Of a DNA stretch of 64,000 bases, positions 19,929 through 30,027 are shown piece by piece. The stretch lies in assembly GCF_900187015.1 (NCBI RefSeq), contig NZ_LT906479.1, positions 1,674,001 to 1,738,000 on the forward strand. Reading direction: 5' to 3'. The position numbers and the translations under genes were made by a program. The first letter of the stretch is position 1. Each line of letters starts with the position of its first letter. Source of the stretch: Serratia ficaria (GTDB lineage: Bacteria > Pseudomonadota > Gammaproteobacteria > Enterobacterales > Enterobacteriaceae). The notes under the pieces were generated by a model. The model was given only the letters and a program-made list of their open reading frames with translations, had not been told where the DNA came from and ran no database searches.

Positions 19929-21515
19929 TCAGACTTCGTAATCGGCGGCCGGCCGCGACAGCGGGGTGATTTTCACCTTCTGGATGCGGTGGCTGCTGAC
20001 CTCCAGGGGTTCGAACAGGTAGTCGCCGATCCGCAGCTGCTCCCCCTCCTGCGGGATGCGCTGGCTGTGCTCCATCAACAGGCCGGCCAGCGTATGATAT
20101 TCCCGTTTCTCTTCCAACGGCAGAGGCAGATACAGCACCAGATCTTCCAGCGGCATATAGCCGTTGGCGGTCCAGCTGCCGTCTTCGTTCTGCTGAATGT
20201 CATGCCGCGCGTCGACCTCCTCGCCGGCTTCCGGCAGGTTGCCGGCGATGGTCTCCATGACGTCGGTCAAGGTCACTATGCCCTCGACTGAACCGAACTC
20301 GTCCACCACGAACGCGAAGTGCGTCTGCGCCTGGCGGAACTGTTCCAGCGCGCTCAGCAGCGTCAACTGTTCGGGGAAGATCAGCGGTTGACGCACCAGC
20401 GCGCGCAAATCCAGCGGCGCCTGCGCCAGCTGTTGCTTGAGCACGTCAATGGTATGGATAACCCCCAGCGGCTCGTCGCTGGCGCTGTTTTCCACCACCA
20501 CGATGCGCGTATGCTGGTTTTTCTCCAGCAGCTGCGTCAGCTTTTCCTGCGGATCGTTCAGCTCGAGATATTCCACATCGTGACGCGAGGTCATGATGCT
20601 GCTGACCGTGCGCTGCGCCATGCCCAACACGCGCTCGATCATATGCCGTTCCTGCTGATTGAAAATTTCGCCGCTTTCGTTGGCGCTGTCGGCCAGCAGA
20701 TTGGCGGAGTGGCTGTCCACTTCCGCCTCTTCATGCTTGCCGCTCAGCATGCGCAGCACCGCCTCGGCGGTGCGTTCGCGCAGCGGCCGCACCTTGGACA
20801 GGAAGCGCCGGCGATTAAACTGCGCCAGCTGGTTCAGCGCTTCGATCATCACCGAGAAGCCAATCGCCGCGTACAGGTAGCCCTTGGGTATGTGGTAGCC
20901 GAAGCCTTCGGCGACCAGGCTGAAGCCGATCATCAGCAGGAAGCTCAGGCACAGGATGACGATGGTGGGGTGGCCGTTAACGAAGCGGGTCAAGGGCTTG
21001 CTGGCCAGCAGCATCAGACCGATGGCGATACAGACCGCGATCATCATCACCGCCAAATGATCGACCATGCCGACCGCGGTGATCACCGAGTCGAGCGAGA
21101 AGACGGCATCCAGCACCACGATCTGCGCCACCACCGGCCAGAACCGGGCGCCTTTGCGCGGCCCCTGCTGCTCTTCATCCTTGCCTTCCAGCCGTTCGTT
21201 CAACTCCATGGTGGCCTTGAACAGCAGGAATACCCCGCCGACCAGCATAATGAGATCGCGGCCGCTGAACGGGTGTTCGGCGACGATGAACCAGGGTTTG
21301 GTGAGCGTGGCCAGCCAGGAAATGGACGCCAGCAGCACCAGCCGCATCAGCAATGCCAGCAACAGGCCGACGACACGGGCCTTATCTCTTTGTTGTTTAG
21401 GTAATTTTTCCGCCAGGATGGCGATGAAGATAAGGTTGTCTATACCCAGAACGATTTCCAGCACGACCAGAGTGGCCAGGCCGGCCCAAATTGTTGGATC
21501 TGCGATCCATTCCAT
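19929..21515 (-). CDS. yegH: TerC-CBS-CorC membrane protein YegH
   Basis: Inner-membrane protein of 528 residues with three parts. A TerC-like domain of about seven segments (1-240) has acidic membrane motifs [19 protein letters not shown] and [19 protein letters not shown] pair follows (about 295-415: [36 protein letters not shown]), then a CorC/HlyC-type C-terminal domain (about 430-515: [15 protein letters not shown]). TerC relatives are implicated in metal-ion (manganese) efflux. Size and order match E. coli YegH, which also sits between asmA and the wza cluster, so this gene marks the left edge of the surface-polysaccharide island. Specific substrate unproven. Confidence 0.94.
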   Translation of the reverse strand: MEWIADPTIWAGLATLVVLEIVLGIDNLIFIAILAEKLPKQQRDKARVVGLLLALLMRLVLLASISWLATLTKPWFIVAEHPFSGRDLIMLVGGVFLLFKATMELNERLEGKDEEQQGPRKGARFWPVVAQIVVLDAVFSLDSVITAVGMVDHLAVMMIAVCIAIGLMLLASKPLTRFVNGHPTIVILCLSFLLMIGFSLVAEGFGYHIPKGYLYAAIGFSVMIEALNQLAQFNRRRFLSKVRPLRERTAEAVLRMLSGKHEEAEVDSHSANLLADSANESGEIFNQQERHMIERVLGMAQRTVSSIMTSRHDVEYLELNDPQEKLTQLLEKNQHTRIVVVENSASDEPLGVIHTIDVLKQQLAQAPLDLRALVRQPLIFPEQLTLLSALEQFRQAQTHFAFVVDEFGSVEGIVTLTDVMETIAGNLPEAGEEVDARHDIQQNEDGSWTANGYMPLEDLVLYLPLPLEEKREYHTLAGLLMEHSQRIPQEGEQLRIGDYLFEPLEVSSHRIQKVKITPLSRPAADYEV

Positions 21516-22154
21516 ACGCCCAATTTCACCTGTAAGTTCGACGGCTTATGCCGCTCAGGAATGATGGGTGCTGCGGCGGGAAAATTCAACTTTTATAGGC
21601 GGGCTGCGGGAAGCGAGGGGCGCGGAAAGACACTTCAAATCAGCATAATAACACGCGTAAATTAGCTAGATATGCCGGAAAAAAGACAAGTCAGGCGAAG
21701 GACATTACGGCGTTCACAAAAGAAGCGGAAAGGCAAAAACCAATAAAATCAATAAGTTGCATATTATTTGCTATGCTACCATGAGTATAAGCCGTAAGCG
21801 TTAGTAGTCTTATTCTGAAAACAGCCAGCCACGGGTATCTAAGGCTTGTATCGATAGGCCAATAGTATAAGAATCTTAGCCATATAAACGGTAACAACTA
21901 ACATCGTTTGGTTATAAAGACACAGTTTTTTTTATTGTTTTGTGACCGATACATCAGATGTGTTGTGGTACGAGCTGCAGTTTACATAACGGCGTGATTG
22001 AAATTCATACGATTGCGCACAGGAAAGTCACTAACAGTGCTTTGGTAGCTGCAAGCCAAGGGCGGTAGCGTGTCCGATGCATTCTCATGCACATCGCGAA
22101 CCTGCCCTGAATTGGCGCAGCTGCATCATCAGTAATTTGCTTGTGGATGGAAAA
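21516..22154. other. Gene-free regulatory region: yegH upstream and galU-galF-wza leader
   Basis: 639 bases with no credible gene. The left end must hold the yegH promoter (leftward). The composition changes here from GC-rich to AT-rich. Weak RcsAB-box candidates are TAGTCTTATTCTGA at 21805-21818 (11 of 14 to the consensus as I remember it) and the palindromic TAAGAATCTTA at 21868-21878. A T8 run is at about 21926-21933. The JUMPstart/ops element at 22035-22072 lies 83 bases before the galU start, so this is a long transcribed leader for the capsule operon. I did not place the promoter with confidence. Confidence 0.6.
22035..22072 (+). promoter_or_regulatory. JUMPstart element with ops site (RfaH recruitment), first copy
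   Basis: The 38 bases from CAGTGCTTTGGTAGCT to GCGGTAGCGTG match the JUMPstart element found upstream of enterobacterial O-antigen and capsule operons. The terminal GGCGGTAGCGTG at 22061-22072 is an exact ops element, where RNA polymerase pauses and recruits the antiterminator RfaH. It lies in the leader of galU-galF-wza-wzb-wzc and so predicts RfaH-dependent readthrough of the long capsule operon. Confidence 0.92.
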
Positions 22155-23051
22155 ATGCAGAAAAGACTTAAGGCTGTGATCCCTGTAGCGGGGTTGGGAA
22201 CCCGCATGTTGCCTGCAACCAAGGCAATCCCTAAAGAAATGTTGCCGGTGGTCGATAAACCGCTCATTCAGTACATCGTCAGCGAATGCGTCGCGGCCGG
22301 CATCAAAGACATCGTGTTGGTCACCCACTCGTCGAAAAATGCGATCGAGAACCACTTTGACACCTCCTTTGAGTTGGAAGCGGTGCTTGAGTCGCGCGTT
22401 AAACGCCAGCTGCTGGCGGAAGTGCAAAGCATTTGCCCACCGGACGTGACGGTGATGCAGGTGCGGCAGGGCCAGGCGAAAGGGTTGGGGCATGCGGTGC
22501 TGTGCGCCAAGCCGATGGTCGGCGATGAACCTTTTGTGGTGCTGCTGCCGGACGTGCTGCTGGATGATTCAACGGCGGATTTGCGTAAAGAGAACCTGGC
22601 CAAGATGATCCAACGCTTTGGTGAAACGGGTTACAGCCAGATTATGGTTGAGCCGGTGCCGGAGCAGGACGTTTCCAAATACGGCGTGGTGGACTGCGGT
22701 GGCGTGCCGCTTGCCGCGGGTGAAAGCACCTCCATGACCGCCGTGGTTGAAAAACCGGCGCGTGAAGATGCGCCTTCCAATCTGGCCGTGGTCGGCCGCT
22801 ATGTGCTTTCCGCCGATATCTGGCCGCTGCTCGAGAAAACCCCGCCGGGTGCGGGCGACGAAATCCAGCTCACCGACGCCATCGCCATGCTGATGGATGA
22901 AGAAACGGTTGAAGCATTCCATATGAGCGGTAAATCCCATGACTGTGGCGACAAGCTTGGCTATATGAAAGCCTTTGTGCAATATGGATTGCGCCACAGC
23001 TCTGAAGGTGAAGGTTTCAGCCAGTGGCTGAAGCAGACACTGAGCAAGTAA
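22155..23051 (+). CDS. galU: UTP-glucose-1-phosphate uridylyltransferase GalU
   Basis: Makes UDP-glucose from UTP and glucose 1-phosphate, the precursor for UDP-galactose and many surface sugars. The nucleotide-binding loop [19 protein letters not shown] is intact near the N-terminus, as are AVVEKPAR and the C-terminal [12 protein letters not shown] with the acidic residue expected in active enzymes. The 298 residues fit the family. The ATG at 22155 is preferred over the upstream one at 22077, which would add a non-conserved 26-residue leader running out of the JUMPstart; GGATGG precedes the chosen start. It is followed 49 bases later by a paralog (galF). Its place at the head of the capsule operon suggests substrate supply for WbaP via GalE. 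Confidence 0.93.
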   Translation: MQKRLKAVIPVAGLGTRMLPATKAIPKEMLPVVDKPLIQYIVSECVAAGIKDIVLVTHSSKNAIENHFDTSFELEAVLESRVKRQLLAEVQSICPPDVTVMQVRQGQAKGLGHAVLCAKPMVGDEPFVVLLPDVLLDDSTADLRKENLAKMIQRFGETGYSQIMVEPVPEQDVSKYGVVDCGGVPLAAGESTSMTAVVEKPAREDAPSNLAVVGRYVLSADIWPLLEKTPPGAGDEIQLTDAIAMLMDEETVEAFHMSGKSHDCGDKLGYMKAFVQYGLRHSSEGEGFSQWLKQTLSK

Positions 23052-23100
23052 GTTAGGCTATTACGGCTTAAAACGATCACAAGATTGAATGAGGACTACC

Positions 23101-23994
23101 ATGACGAAGTTGAAAGCGGTCATCCCTGTTGCCGGTTTAGGCATGCGTATGTTGCCGGCAACCAAGGCTATTCCAAAAGAAATGTTGCCGATCGTCGATA
23201 AGCCGTTGATTCAGTACATTGTCAATGAGTGCGTCGCTGCGGGGATCAAAGAGATCATTCTGGTGACGCATTCATCCAAGAATGCCATCGAAAACCACTT
23301 TGATACCTCTTTTGAGCTCGAAGCGATGCTCGAGGCGCGAGTGAAGCGCCAATTGCTGGAGGAAGTGCAGTCGATTACGCCAAAAGGCGTGACGCTGATG
23401 CATATTCGCCAGGGCCAACCCAAAGGCCTGGGACATGCGGTACTCTGCGCTAAACCGCTGGTGGGCGATTCGCCATTTGTGGTGGTGTTACCGGATGTTT
23501 TACTGGATGATGCGAAAGCCGACTTGAGAAAGGATAACCTTCCTCATATGATTGCTCGCTTCGAACAAACCGGGCAGAGTCAGGTGCTGGTTCAGACCGC
23601 AGACGAAAATGTACTTCACGATTACTCCGTAGTGGAGTGCGAAAACCCTTCGCTGCAGCCGGGCGAGAGCTCGCGTATGACTTCAATTATTGAGAAACCC
23701 GGTCGTGAGATTCAGCTCAAATCCAATTTTTCCGCCGTGGGACGCTATGTCCTCTCTGCGGATATCTGGCCGATTCTGGAAAAAATAGAGCCAGGCGCAT
23801 GGGGACGCATCCAGCTGACGGATGCGATCGCCGAACTGCTCAAGCAGCAGCCGGTTGACGCGACTGAATTGGTGGGGGAGTCCTTTAACTGCGGCGAAAA
23901 AATGGGTTATTTGCGAGCGTTTGTCACTTATGGTTTACGCCACCCAACCCAAGGTAAAGCATTCCGCGAGTGGGCCGAAAGGCTGGCGTTGTAA
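23101..23994 (+). CDS. galF: GalF, non-canonical GalU paralog
   Basis: Close paralog of the preceding GalU (297 residues), identified as GalF by its diagnostic changes. The nucleotide loop reads [19 protein letters not shown] (Met for Thr), and the C-terminal motif reads [12 protein letters not shown] where GalU has [12 protein letters not shown], so the acidic residues there are lost. Enteric GalF has little uridylyltransferase activity of its own and is thought to modulate GalU and UDP-glucose levels. The ATG at 23101 follows GAGG six bases upstream; an in-frame ATG at 23089 lacks such a site. GalF commonly borders enterobacterial polysaccharide clusters. Confidence 0.9.
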   Translation: MTKLKAVIPVAGLGMRMLPATKAIPKEMLPIVDKPLIQYIVNECVAAGIKEIILVTHSSKNAIENHFDTSFELEAMLEARVKRQLLEEVQSITPKGVTLMHIRQGQPKGLGHAVLCAKPLVGDSPFVVVLPDVLLDDAKADLRKDNLPHMIARFEQTGQSQVLVQTADENVLHDYSVVECENPSLQPGESSRMTSIIEKPGREIQLKSNFSAVGRYVLSADIWPILEKIEPGAWGRIQLTDAIAELLKQQPVDATELVGESFNCGEKMGYLRAFVTYGLRHPTQGKAFREWAERLAL

Positions 23995-24305
23995 TAAGTT
24001 TATTCTGACATAATAGGGAATAAGCTTTATAGTTATGGCCAGGTTGGCATTGATTTAACGAGTTCGCATATCGCCATCACCTCGGGCTATTATAGGGGGA
24101 TGCTGTGTGCGAAGCGAAGTCGTATACATAACGGCACTATACGATAGCAAGTCTGGTCTCAATGGATGCTAAATGAAATACGTTGACAACGCATTTGTGA
24201 AGCTTTTACGGACGCTCAATTTTTTGCTGAGTGCTGCGATAGCGCCATGGTTGGCAGAGGACTTGGCACAGCAAACATATTTACTTTGAAAGTGATGATA
24301 ACTCG
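23995..24305 (+). other. Gene-free galF-wza spacer
   Basis: 311 bases without a credible gene. It holds an inverted repeat TCGTATA, 11 bases, TATACGA (24120-24126 and 24138-24144) that looks operator-like, but no regulator can be named. I see no T-tailed terminator, so transcription from the first JUMPstart may continue into wza. No clear wza promoter was found by eye. Confidence 0.45.
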
Positions 24306-25442
24306 ATGGCAAAAAAACAATGGAAACTGATACCACTCTTGGTATCGATTAGTGTGATCAGCGGTTGTACGATCATCCCTGGCACCCACCTTTCAACCAG
24401 TGGAAAAGACGTTGTCAAGCAACAGGATAGTGATTACGATCTCGATAAGTTGGTAAATATTTATCCGCTGACGCCAAGCCTGGTTGACAAAATGCGACCT
24501 GATGCCGTTGTGGCCCAGGCCAACCCTGCGTTGGAACGTGAGTTACAGAATTACGAGTACCGGATCGGCATTGGCGACGTGCTGATGGTGACCGTTTGGG
24601 ATCACCCCGAATTGACGACGCCAGCCGGCCAGTACCGCAGCGCCAGCGATACCGGCAACTGGGTTAACTCCGACGGCACGATATTCTACCCTTACATCGG
24701 TAAGGTGAGAGTGGCCGGGAAGACCTTGTCGCAGGTACGCAGTGAGATTTCCAACCGCTTGGCGCAGTTTATCGAAAGCCCGCAGGTTGATGTCAGCGTG
24801 GCGGCATTCCGCTCGCAAAAAGCCTATGTCACCGGTGAGGTGTCGAAATCGGGCCAGCAATCAATCACCAACGTGCCCCTTACCGTGATGGATGCCATCA
24901 ACGCCGCCGGTGGCCTGTCTGAAAATGCAGATTGGCGCAACGTGGTGTTGACGCACAACGGCAAGGAACGACGCATTTCTTTGCAGGCGCTGATGCAAAA
25001 AGGCGATCTGACGCAGAACCAGCTGCTGTACCCCGGTGATATCCTTTATATCCCGCGTAACGACGATCTGAAAGTGTTCGTTATGGGGGAAGTTAAGAAA
25101 CAGACCACCCTGAAAATGGACCGCAGCGGCATGACGTTGACCGAGGCCTTGGGCAATGCGGAGGGTATCGATCAATTGGCCTCCGATGCGACGGGCGTCT
25201 TTGTTATTCGTCCGTTACACGGTACCGAAGGCAGCAAACTGGCGAACATTTATCAGCTCAATGCCTCAGATGCGGCAGCCATGGTTATGGGCACGGAGTT
25301 CCATCTGCAACCATACGATATCGTTTATGTAACAACTGCACCTGTCGTTCGTTGGAACCGTGTCATCAGCCAACTGGTGCCGACAATCAATGGTTTCAAT
25401 AATCTCAGTGAAGGTACATTGCGTATCCGCAATTGGCCGTAG
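24306..25442 (+). CDS. wza: Outer-membrane polysaccharide export lipoprotein Wza
   Basis: Octameric outer-membrane channel through which Wzy-polymerised capsule leaves the cell, linked to Wzc across the periplasm. A lipoprotein signal with lipobox ISGC (Cys21) opens the protein. The polysaccharide-export domain follows ([19 protein letters not shown], about residues 80-180), then SLBB-type repeats ([21 protein letters not shown] and [16 protein letters not shown]), and a C-terminal amphipathic helix region that forms the outer-membrane pore. The 378 residues match E. coli Wza. It is the first of wza-wzb-wzc with short gaps, the standard colanic acid/group 1 capsule export set. Confidence 0.96.
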   Translation: MAKKQWKLIPLLVSISVISGCTIIPGTHLSTSGKDVVKQQDSDYDLDKLVNIYPLTPSLVDKMRPDAVVAQANPALERELQNYEYRIGIGDVLMVTVWDHPELTTPAGQYRSASDTGNWVNSDGTIFYPYIGKVRVAGKTLSQVRSEISNRLAQFIESPQVDVSVAAFRSQKAYVTGEVSKSGQQSITNVPLTVMDAINAAGGLSENADWRNVVLTHNGKERRISLQALMQKGDLTQNQLLYPGDILYIPRNDDLKVFVMGEVKKQTTLKMDRSGMTLTEALGNAEGIDQLASDATGVFVIRPLHGTEGSKLANIYQLNASDAAAMVMGTEFHLQPYDIVYVTTAPVVRWNRVISQLVPTINGFNNLSEGTLRIRNWP

Positions 25443-25460
25443 GTGTAGATAGGTAACTAT

Positions 25461-25895
25461 ATGTTTAATTCGATATTGGTTGTTTGTGTTGGCAATATCT
25501 GTCGCTCCCCTACGGGGGAGCGTTTATTGAAGAATTTGCTGCCAAACAAAAAAATCTCTTCGGCGGGATTGGGTGCTTTGGTCGATAAGCCGGCAGATGC
25601 AACCGCAGCTGAGGTCGCGATAGAGCGAGGAACCTCACTCGACGGGCACCAGGCGCAACAGCTGACGGCAAAAATGTGTCGCGAGTACGATCTGATTCTG
25701 GTGATGGAGAAAGAGCATATTGATTCCGTCTGCCGTTTGGCGCCTGAGGTCAGGGGAAAAACCATGCTGTATGGGCATTGGCTCGCGCAGCGAGAAATTG
25801 CCGACCCCTACAGGAAATCCCGCGAAGCCTTCGAGTTTGTATATGAGCTTCTTGATAAATCAGCCCAAAAATGGGCTCAAGCTTTAAGCCGCTAA
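25461..25895 (+). CDS. wzb: Low-molecular-weight protein-tyrosine phosphatase Wzb
   Basis: Cytoplasmic phosphatase that removes phosphate from the tyrosine-rich tail of Wzc and so resets capsule assembly. The P-loop CVGNICRS (C, five residues, R, S) lies near residues 9-16, and the general-acid loop DPYRKSREAFEFVYELL is near the C-terminus. The 144 residues fit the family. It sits 18 bases after wza and 17 bases before the chosen wzc start. Confidence 0.95.
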   Translation: MFNSILVVCVGNICRSPTGERLLKNLLPNKKISSAGLGALVDKPADATAAEVAIERGTSLDGHQAQQLTAKMCREYDLILVMEKEHIDSVCRLAPEVRGKTMLYGHWLAQREIADPYRKSREAFEFVYELLDKSAQKWAQALSR

Positions 25896-25912
25896 GTCAA
25901 TCAGGATTACCA

Positions 25913-28087
25913 ATGGCAGATAAGAATAGAGTAAGTGTGTCGCAGGGTGACAGTTCGGATGAACTGGATATCGGTCGTTTAGTCGGAGAGCTGATTGACA
26001 ATCGCTGGTTGATTATTGGTGTTACGGCAATTTTTCTTACCTTCGGCATTATATATTGCCTGTTCGCAACGCCGATCTACAGTGCGAATGCGATTGTTCA
26101 GGTTGAGCAAAACGTAGGCAACAAGCTATTAAGCAACATCAACCAGATGTTGCCTTCGGGTCAGCCGCAGTCAGCGCCGGAAATTGAATTATTGAAGTCC
26201 CGAATGATTCTCGGGAAGACAATAGAAGATTTGAACTTGACGACGGAAATCCAACAGAATTACTTCCCCATCTTCGGCCGCGGTTTAGCGCGTTTGATGC
26301 ATAACGACCCGGGAAAATTGGCGGTAACCAAGTTTAGCGTACCGAAAAGTTGGGATTCCCCTTCGTTGACCCTGACGGTAGACAGCCCGACTGATTACAC
26401 TATCAGCAAAGATGGTGACGAGCTGTTTAAAGGCAAGGTTGGCGTATTTGCCGAGAACAAGGGCGTCTCAATTCTGGTCAGTGACATTGTTGCTGAACCT
26501 GGCACCGACTTCACCATTACGGCCAGAACCTTCTTGTCAGTCGTTAATCAGCTGACTCAACAGTATGACGTTGTTGACCAAGGTAAAGATACCGGCGTTT
26601 TAGGTTTGACCCTGACAGGGGATGACCCGGTTCTGATCCAAAAGATTTTAGACAGCATTACGCGTAACTATCTTGAGCAAAACATTGAACGCAAGTCAGA
26701 AGAGGATGCCAAAAGTCTGGTATTCCTGCGGATGCAGTTGCCGAAAGTTCGTGAGGCTTTGGATACAGCCGAAGATAAATTGAGTCGCTATCGTCAGCAG
26801 AAAGACTCTGTTGACCTGTCGATGGAAGCCAAATCGATACTCGACAGTATTGTTTCCGTAGAAGGTCAGTTGAATGAGTTGACCTTCAAAGAAGCCGACA
26901 TTTCTAAGTTGTATACCAAGGAACACCCTGCGTATCGTTCTTTGCTCGAAAAGCGTAAAACGCTTGAAGAAGAAAGGGAACGTTTAAACAAGCGGGTGAA
27001 CACCATGCCTGAAACTCAACAGGAAGTTGTACGTTTGAGTCGAGACGTGGATTCTGGCAAAGAAGTCTATATGCAATTGCTTAATCGTGAGCAGGAGCTG
27101 AATATTTCCAAAGCCAGTACCATTGGTAACGTGCGCATCGTCGACCGTTCAATGACAGCTGATAAACCTGTGCAGCCGCGTAAAGCGGTCATTCTGTTCC
27201 TGAGCCTGGTCTTGGGTGGTTTGGTGTCCTGCGGTTACGTGTTGGCACGGACTTATCTGCATCGTGGTATTGAAAGTCCTGAACAGCTGGAAGCATTGGG
27301 TATCAACGTTTATGCGAGCGTGCCACTTTCAGAATGGCAGCGTAAACAGGATATTGAACTGCAGTCTAAAATGGGTGGCAAGAAGCGAAACGCTGACGCC
27401 AATTCATTGCTGGCCTTTGGCAACCCTGCCGATCTGGCGGTAGAAGCAATTCGTAGCCTGCGCACCAGCCTGCATTTCGCCATGATGGAAGCTAAGAATA
27501 ATGTGTTAATGATCTCTGGCGCCAGCCCGGGCATCGGTAAAACATTCATTAGTGCCAACCTGGCAGCCGTTGTGGCACAAACGGGCCAACGGGTGCTGCT
27601 GATCGACAGCGATATGCGTAAAGGTTATGCGCATGAGTTACTCGGTGCAGACGGGAAAAGAGGGCTCTCAGACGTATTATCCGGGAAGATGGCCATTAAT
27701 GAGGCTATACAGAATACTGATAACAACGTTTTTGACTTTATTTCTCGTGGGCAAATCCCGCCAAACCCGTCAGAGCTGTTAATGCATAGACGTTTTGAAG
27801 AGGCGTTGGCCTGGGCATCTGAACATTACGATTTGGTATTGGTCGATACCCCACCAATTCTGGCGGTGACCGATGCGGCGATCATCGGCAAACTTGCGGG
27901 CACCTCGTTGTTGGTGGCCAGGTTCGAGTTGAACAGCCCGAAAGAAGTCGAGGTGAGCGTTCGCAGGTTTGAGCAGAATGGCATTGATATTAAAGGCGTG
28001 ATACTCAATGCTGTGGTGAGAAAGGCATCTAATTATTACAGCTATGGCTATGATTACTATGAATATAGCTATAAATCAAAAGAATAA
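25913..28087 (+). CDS. wzc: Polysaccharide co-polymerase and BY-kinase Wzc
   Basis: Inner-membrane tyrosine autokinase that works with Wza and Wzy to control capsule chain length and export. Wzz-type first membrane segment at about residues 30-52 (LIIGVTAIFLTFGIIYCLF), a long periplasmic helical domain, and a second segment near 425-447 with PRKAVILFLSLVLGGLVSCG. The cytosolic kinase has Walker A GASPGIGKT (about 536-544), Walker A' LLIDSDMRKG and Walker B LVLVDTPPIL. The last 20 residues carry eight tyrosines (NYYSYGYDYYEYSY), the autophosphorylation cluster. I chose the ATG at 25913 (AGGA six bases upstream) over an in-frame one at 25871 that overlaps wzb. 724 residues. Confidence 0.96.
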   Translation: MADKNRVSVSQGDSSDELDIGRLVGELIDNRWLIIGVTAIFLTFGIIYCLFATPIYSANAIVQVEQNVGNKLLSNINQMLPSGQPQSAPEIELLKSRMILGKTIEDLNLTTEIQQNYFPIFGRGLARLMHNDPGKLAVTKFSVPKSWDSPSLTLTVDSPTDYTISKDGDELFKGKVGVFAENKGVSILVSDIVAEPGTDFTITARTFLSVVNQLTQQYDVVDQGKDTGVLGLTLTGDDPVLIQKILDSITRNYLEQNIERKSEEDAKSLVFLRMQLPKVREALDTAEDKLSRYRQQKDSVDLSMEAKSILDSIVSVEGQLNELTFKEADISKLYTKEHPAYRSLLEKRKTLEEERERLNKRVNTMPETQQEVVRLSRDVDSGKEVYMQLLNREQELNISKASTIGNVRIVDRSMTADKPVQPRKAVILFLSLVLGGLVSCGYVLARTYLHRGIESPEQLEALGINVYASVPLSEWQRKQDIELQSKMGGKKRNADANSLLAFGNPADLAVEAIRSLRTSLHFAMMEAKNNVLMISGASPGIGKTFISANLAAVVAQTGQRVLLIDSDMRKGYAHELLGADGKRGLSDVLSGKMAINEAIQNTDNNVFDFISRGQIPPNPSELLMHRRFEEALAWASEHYDLVLVDTPPILAVTDAAIIGKLAGTSLLVARFELNSPKEVEVSVRRFEQNGIDIKGVILNAVVRKASNYYSYGYDYYEYSYKSKE

Positions 28088-28103
28088 AATATAACCTTAT
28101 TTT

Positions 28104-28131
28104 AGCGGCTTATCTGGAATGATAAGCCGCT
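28104..28131 (+). terminator. Attenuator-like stem-loop after wzc
   Basis: Perfect stem AGCGGCTTATC/GATAAGCCGCT (28104-28114, 28121-28131) with a six-base loop, 17 bases after the wzc stop. Only three Ts follow, so termination is probably partial. An equivalent stem-loop after wzc in E. coli group 1 capsule clusters is known to reduce transcription into the downstream genes. Confidence 0.7.
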
Positions 28132-28379
28132 TTGATAAAGTTGGTTTCCTGCAAAAAATCCCTCGCAAAATCATATGACTTTTGACTAGTACTCTTTGCA
28201 AAATAAACCATAACCGCATAGAAATTAGAGTGAGTAACTATATGGTTATTCCAATAATTAACATTGATTGTGATTGTATTGTTTACTGGAGTTAATTTAG
28301 ATATTGTTTCTGGTAAAAGGTACTTCAGTTAATTAAATAAATATTTCAAACCTGTGTTTTTACATGCGCGGGAGAAGTG

Positions 28380-28393
28380 TGAGAGTATTCTTA
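28380..28393 (+). promoter_or_regulatory. Candidate RcsAB box upstream of wbaP
   Basis: TGAGAGTATTCTTA matches 12 of 14 positions of the degenerate RcsAB consensus (TRVGAAWAWTSYGR, from memory). It lies 175 bases before wbaP in the gene-free spacer. If real, the Rcs envelope-stress phosphorelay would act on an internal capsule promoter. Based on one visual match. Confidence 0.35.
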
Positions 28394-28567
28394 TGTGGAC
28401 CCATTATTCAGACTTTTCGAATAAATTAATAACTTTACTAAGATAGTGGGATGTTATTTGGCCGAAATTTAAGAACTCCAGACAGGTGGATGTGTAAGCT
28501 AAGCATACATATTAAGATATCGGGATAGTGTCTCGGATTAACAGTCCTACTAATAAAGGATAATTCT

Positions 28568-30001
28568 ATGAGTGCGCTCAGTTACTCAAAAAAAACGAAT
28601 ATTGTAAAACTTATATTGGCATTATCTGACTTTGTGTTTTTTACGCTGTCTTTAGTTATTGCCGTAAAGTTAATCGGATTGTTTGGTGCTAACATCGATG
28701 AATTCATTCCTGAATCAGAGATGTCAGCTCGTTTTCTGACCCATGTCATGCTGGCCGTGTTATGTGTCGGATGGTTTTGGGTCAGGTTACGCCATTACAC
28801 ATATCGAAAGCCTTTTTGGTTTGAATTAAAAGAAATATTTCGCACCTTATTGATATTTGCGGTATGCGATCTTGCTTTAGTGGCGTTCTCTAAATGGCAG
28901 TTTTCGCGTTACGTCTGGATATTGACCTGGACCCTGGCCCTGATATTGGTACCGTTGGCGCGGGCAATAACAAAACGCCTGCTAAACAAACTCGGGATGT
29001 GGCAGAAACATACGATTATCATCGGTTCCGGCAAGAATGCTTGCGATGCTTACGCGGCCTTGCAGAGCGAAGAAGTTTTAGGATTCGCAATTTGCGGTTT
29101 CTTCTCCAGTGGTAAACAGTGCGAAAAAGAATTGCTGGGAAAACCCGTTATCTGTGATGAGAAAGAATTGTGGCAGCAGAGCGATCCTGAAACGACTCAG
29201 TTCATCGTGGCATTGGAGTTCGATGAGCATGCATTGCGTGATGAGTGGCTTAAAAAACTTGCAAAGCATCACTGCCGTTCGGTTTCCGTTATCCCAACAC
29301 TTCGCGGCGTTCCATTATATGGAACGGACATGTCGTTCATTTTTAGTCATGAAGTAATGATACTGCGAGTGAGTAATAGCCTGGCCAAAAGAACCTCGCG
29401 TTTTTTGAAAAGAACATTCGATATTATCGGCTCGGTATCCATTATACTTTTACTGTCCCCAATTTTGGCCATTCTGGCTTATCTGGTTTCTAAAGATGGT
29501 GGTAAGGCGATCTATGGTCATGAACGTGTCGGCCGTGACGGTAATAAGTTCAAATGCTTAAAGTTTCGTTCTATGGTGATGAATTCGCAAGAAGTACTCA
29601 AGCAACTATTAGAAAATGATCCTGAAGCGCGAGCCGAATGGGACAAAGATTTTAAACTCAAAAATGACCCTCGCATTACCAGAGTCGGTAAATTCATTCG
29701 AAAAACCAGTTTAGATGAGTTACCGCAACTCTTTAACGTACTGAAGGGCGAAATGAGTTTGGTGGGGCCGCGTCCGGTAATCGAAAAAGAATTAGAGCGC
29801 TATGCCGGCGATGTTGATTACTACCTGATGGCAAAACCTGGAATGACAGGTCTTTGGCAGGTCAGCGGAAGAAACGATGTGGACTATGATACCCGTGTAT
29901 ATTTTGATGCATGGTATGTTAAAAATTGGTCCCTATGGAATGATATTGCAATTCTTTTCAAAACCATCAATGTGGTATTAAAAAGAGATGGCGCATATTA
30001 A
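28568..30001 (+). CDS. wbaP: Undecaprenyl-phosphate galactose phosphotransferase WbaP
   Basis: Polyprenyl-phosphate hexose-1-phosphate transferase that starts the capsule repeat unit by placing a hexose 1-phosphate, most likely galactose 1-phosphate from UDP-Gal, on undecaprenyl phosphate. The 477 residues match WbaP: about four N-terminal membrane segments, a soluble Rossmann-like central domain ([16 protein letters not shown]), then the catalytic C-terminal half with a membrane helix ([23 protein letters not shown]). Catalytic motifs are [40 protein letters not shown] and [13 protein letters not shown]. Galactose rather than glucose specificity is inferred from resemblance to WbaP and the presence of galE in the island. 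First of the glycan-building genes. Confidence 0.9.
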   Translation: MSALSYSKKTNIVKLILALSDFVFFTLSLVIAVKLIGLFGANIDEFIPESEMSARFLTHVMLAVLCVGWFWVRLRHYTYRKPFWFELKEIFRTLLIFAVCDLALVAFSKWQFSRYVWILTWTLALILVPLARAITKRLLNKLGMWQKHTIIIGSGKNACDAYAALQSEEVLGFAICGFFSSGKQCEKELLGKPVICDEKELWQQSDPETTQFIVALEFDEHALRDEWLKKLAKHHCRSVSVIPTLRGVPLYGTDMSFIFSHEVMILRVSNSLAKRTSRFLKRTFDIIGSVSIILLLSPILAILAYLVSKDGGKAIYGHERVGRDGNKFKCLKFRSMVMNSQEVLKQLLENDPEARAEWDKDFKLKNDPRITRVGKFIRKTSLDELPQLFNVLKGEMSLVGPRPVIEKELERYAGDVDYYLMAKPGMTGLWQVSGRNDVDYDTRVYFDAWYVKNWSLWNDIAILFKTINVVLKRDGAY

Positions 30002-30027
30002 ATAATATAATGGATATTGAGGGTGCT

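Larger units (their letters stand above)
28088..28567 (+). other. Gene-free wzc-wbaP spacer
   Basis: 480 AT-rich bases without a credible gene. It opens with an 11-bp stem-loop (28104-28131, listed separately) and contains TGAGAGTATTCTTA at 28380-28393, an RcsAB-box candidate. The rest shows no recognisable gene or repeat. The layout suggests that the export genes (galU to wzc) and the glycan-specific genes (wbaP onward) are expressed as two levels: readthrough past the hairpin, an internal promoter, or both. Confidence 0.55.
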
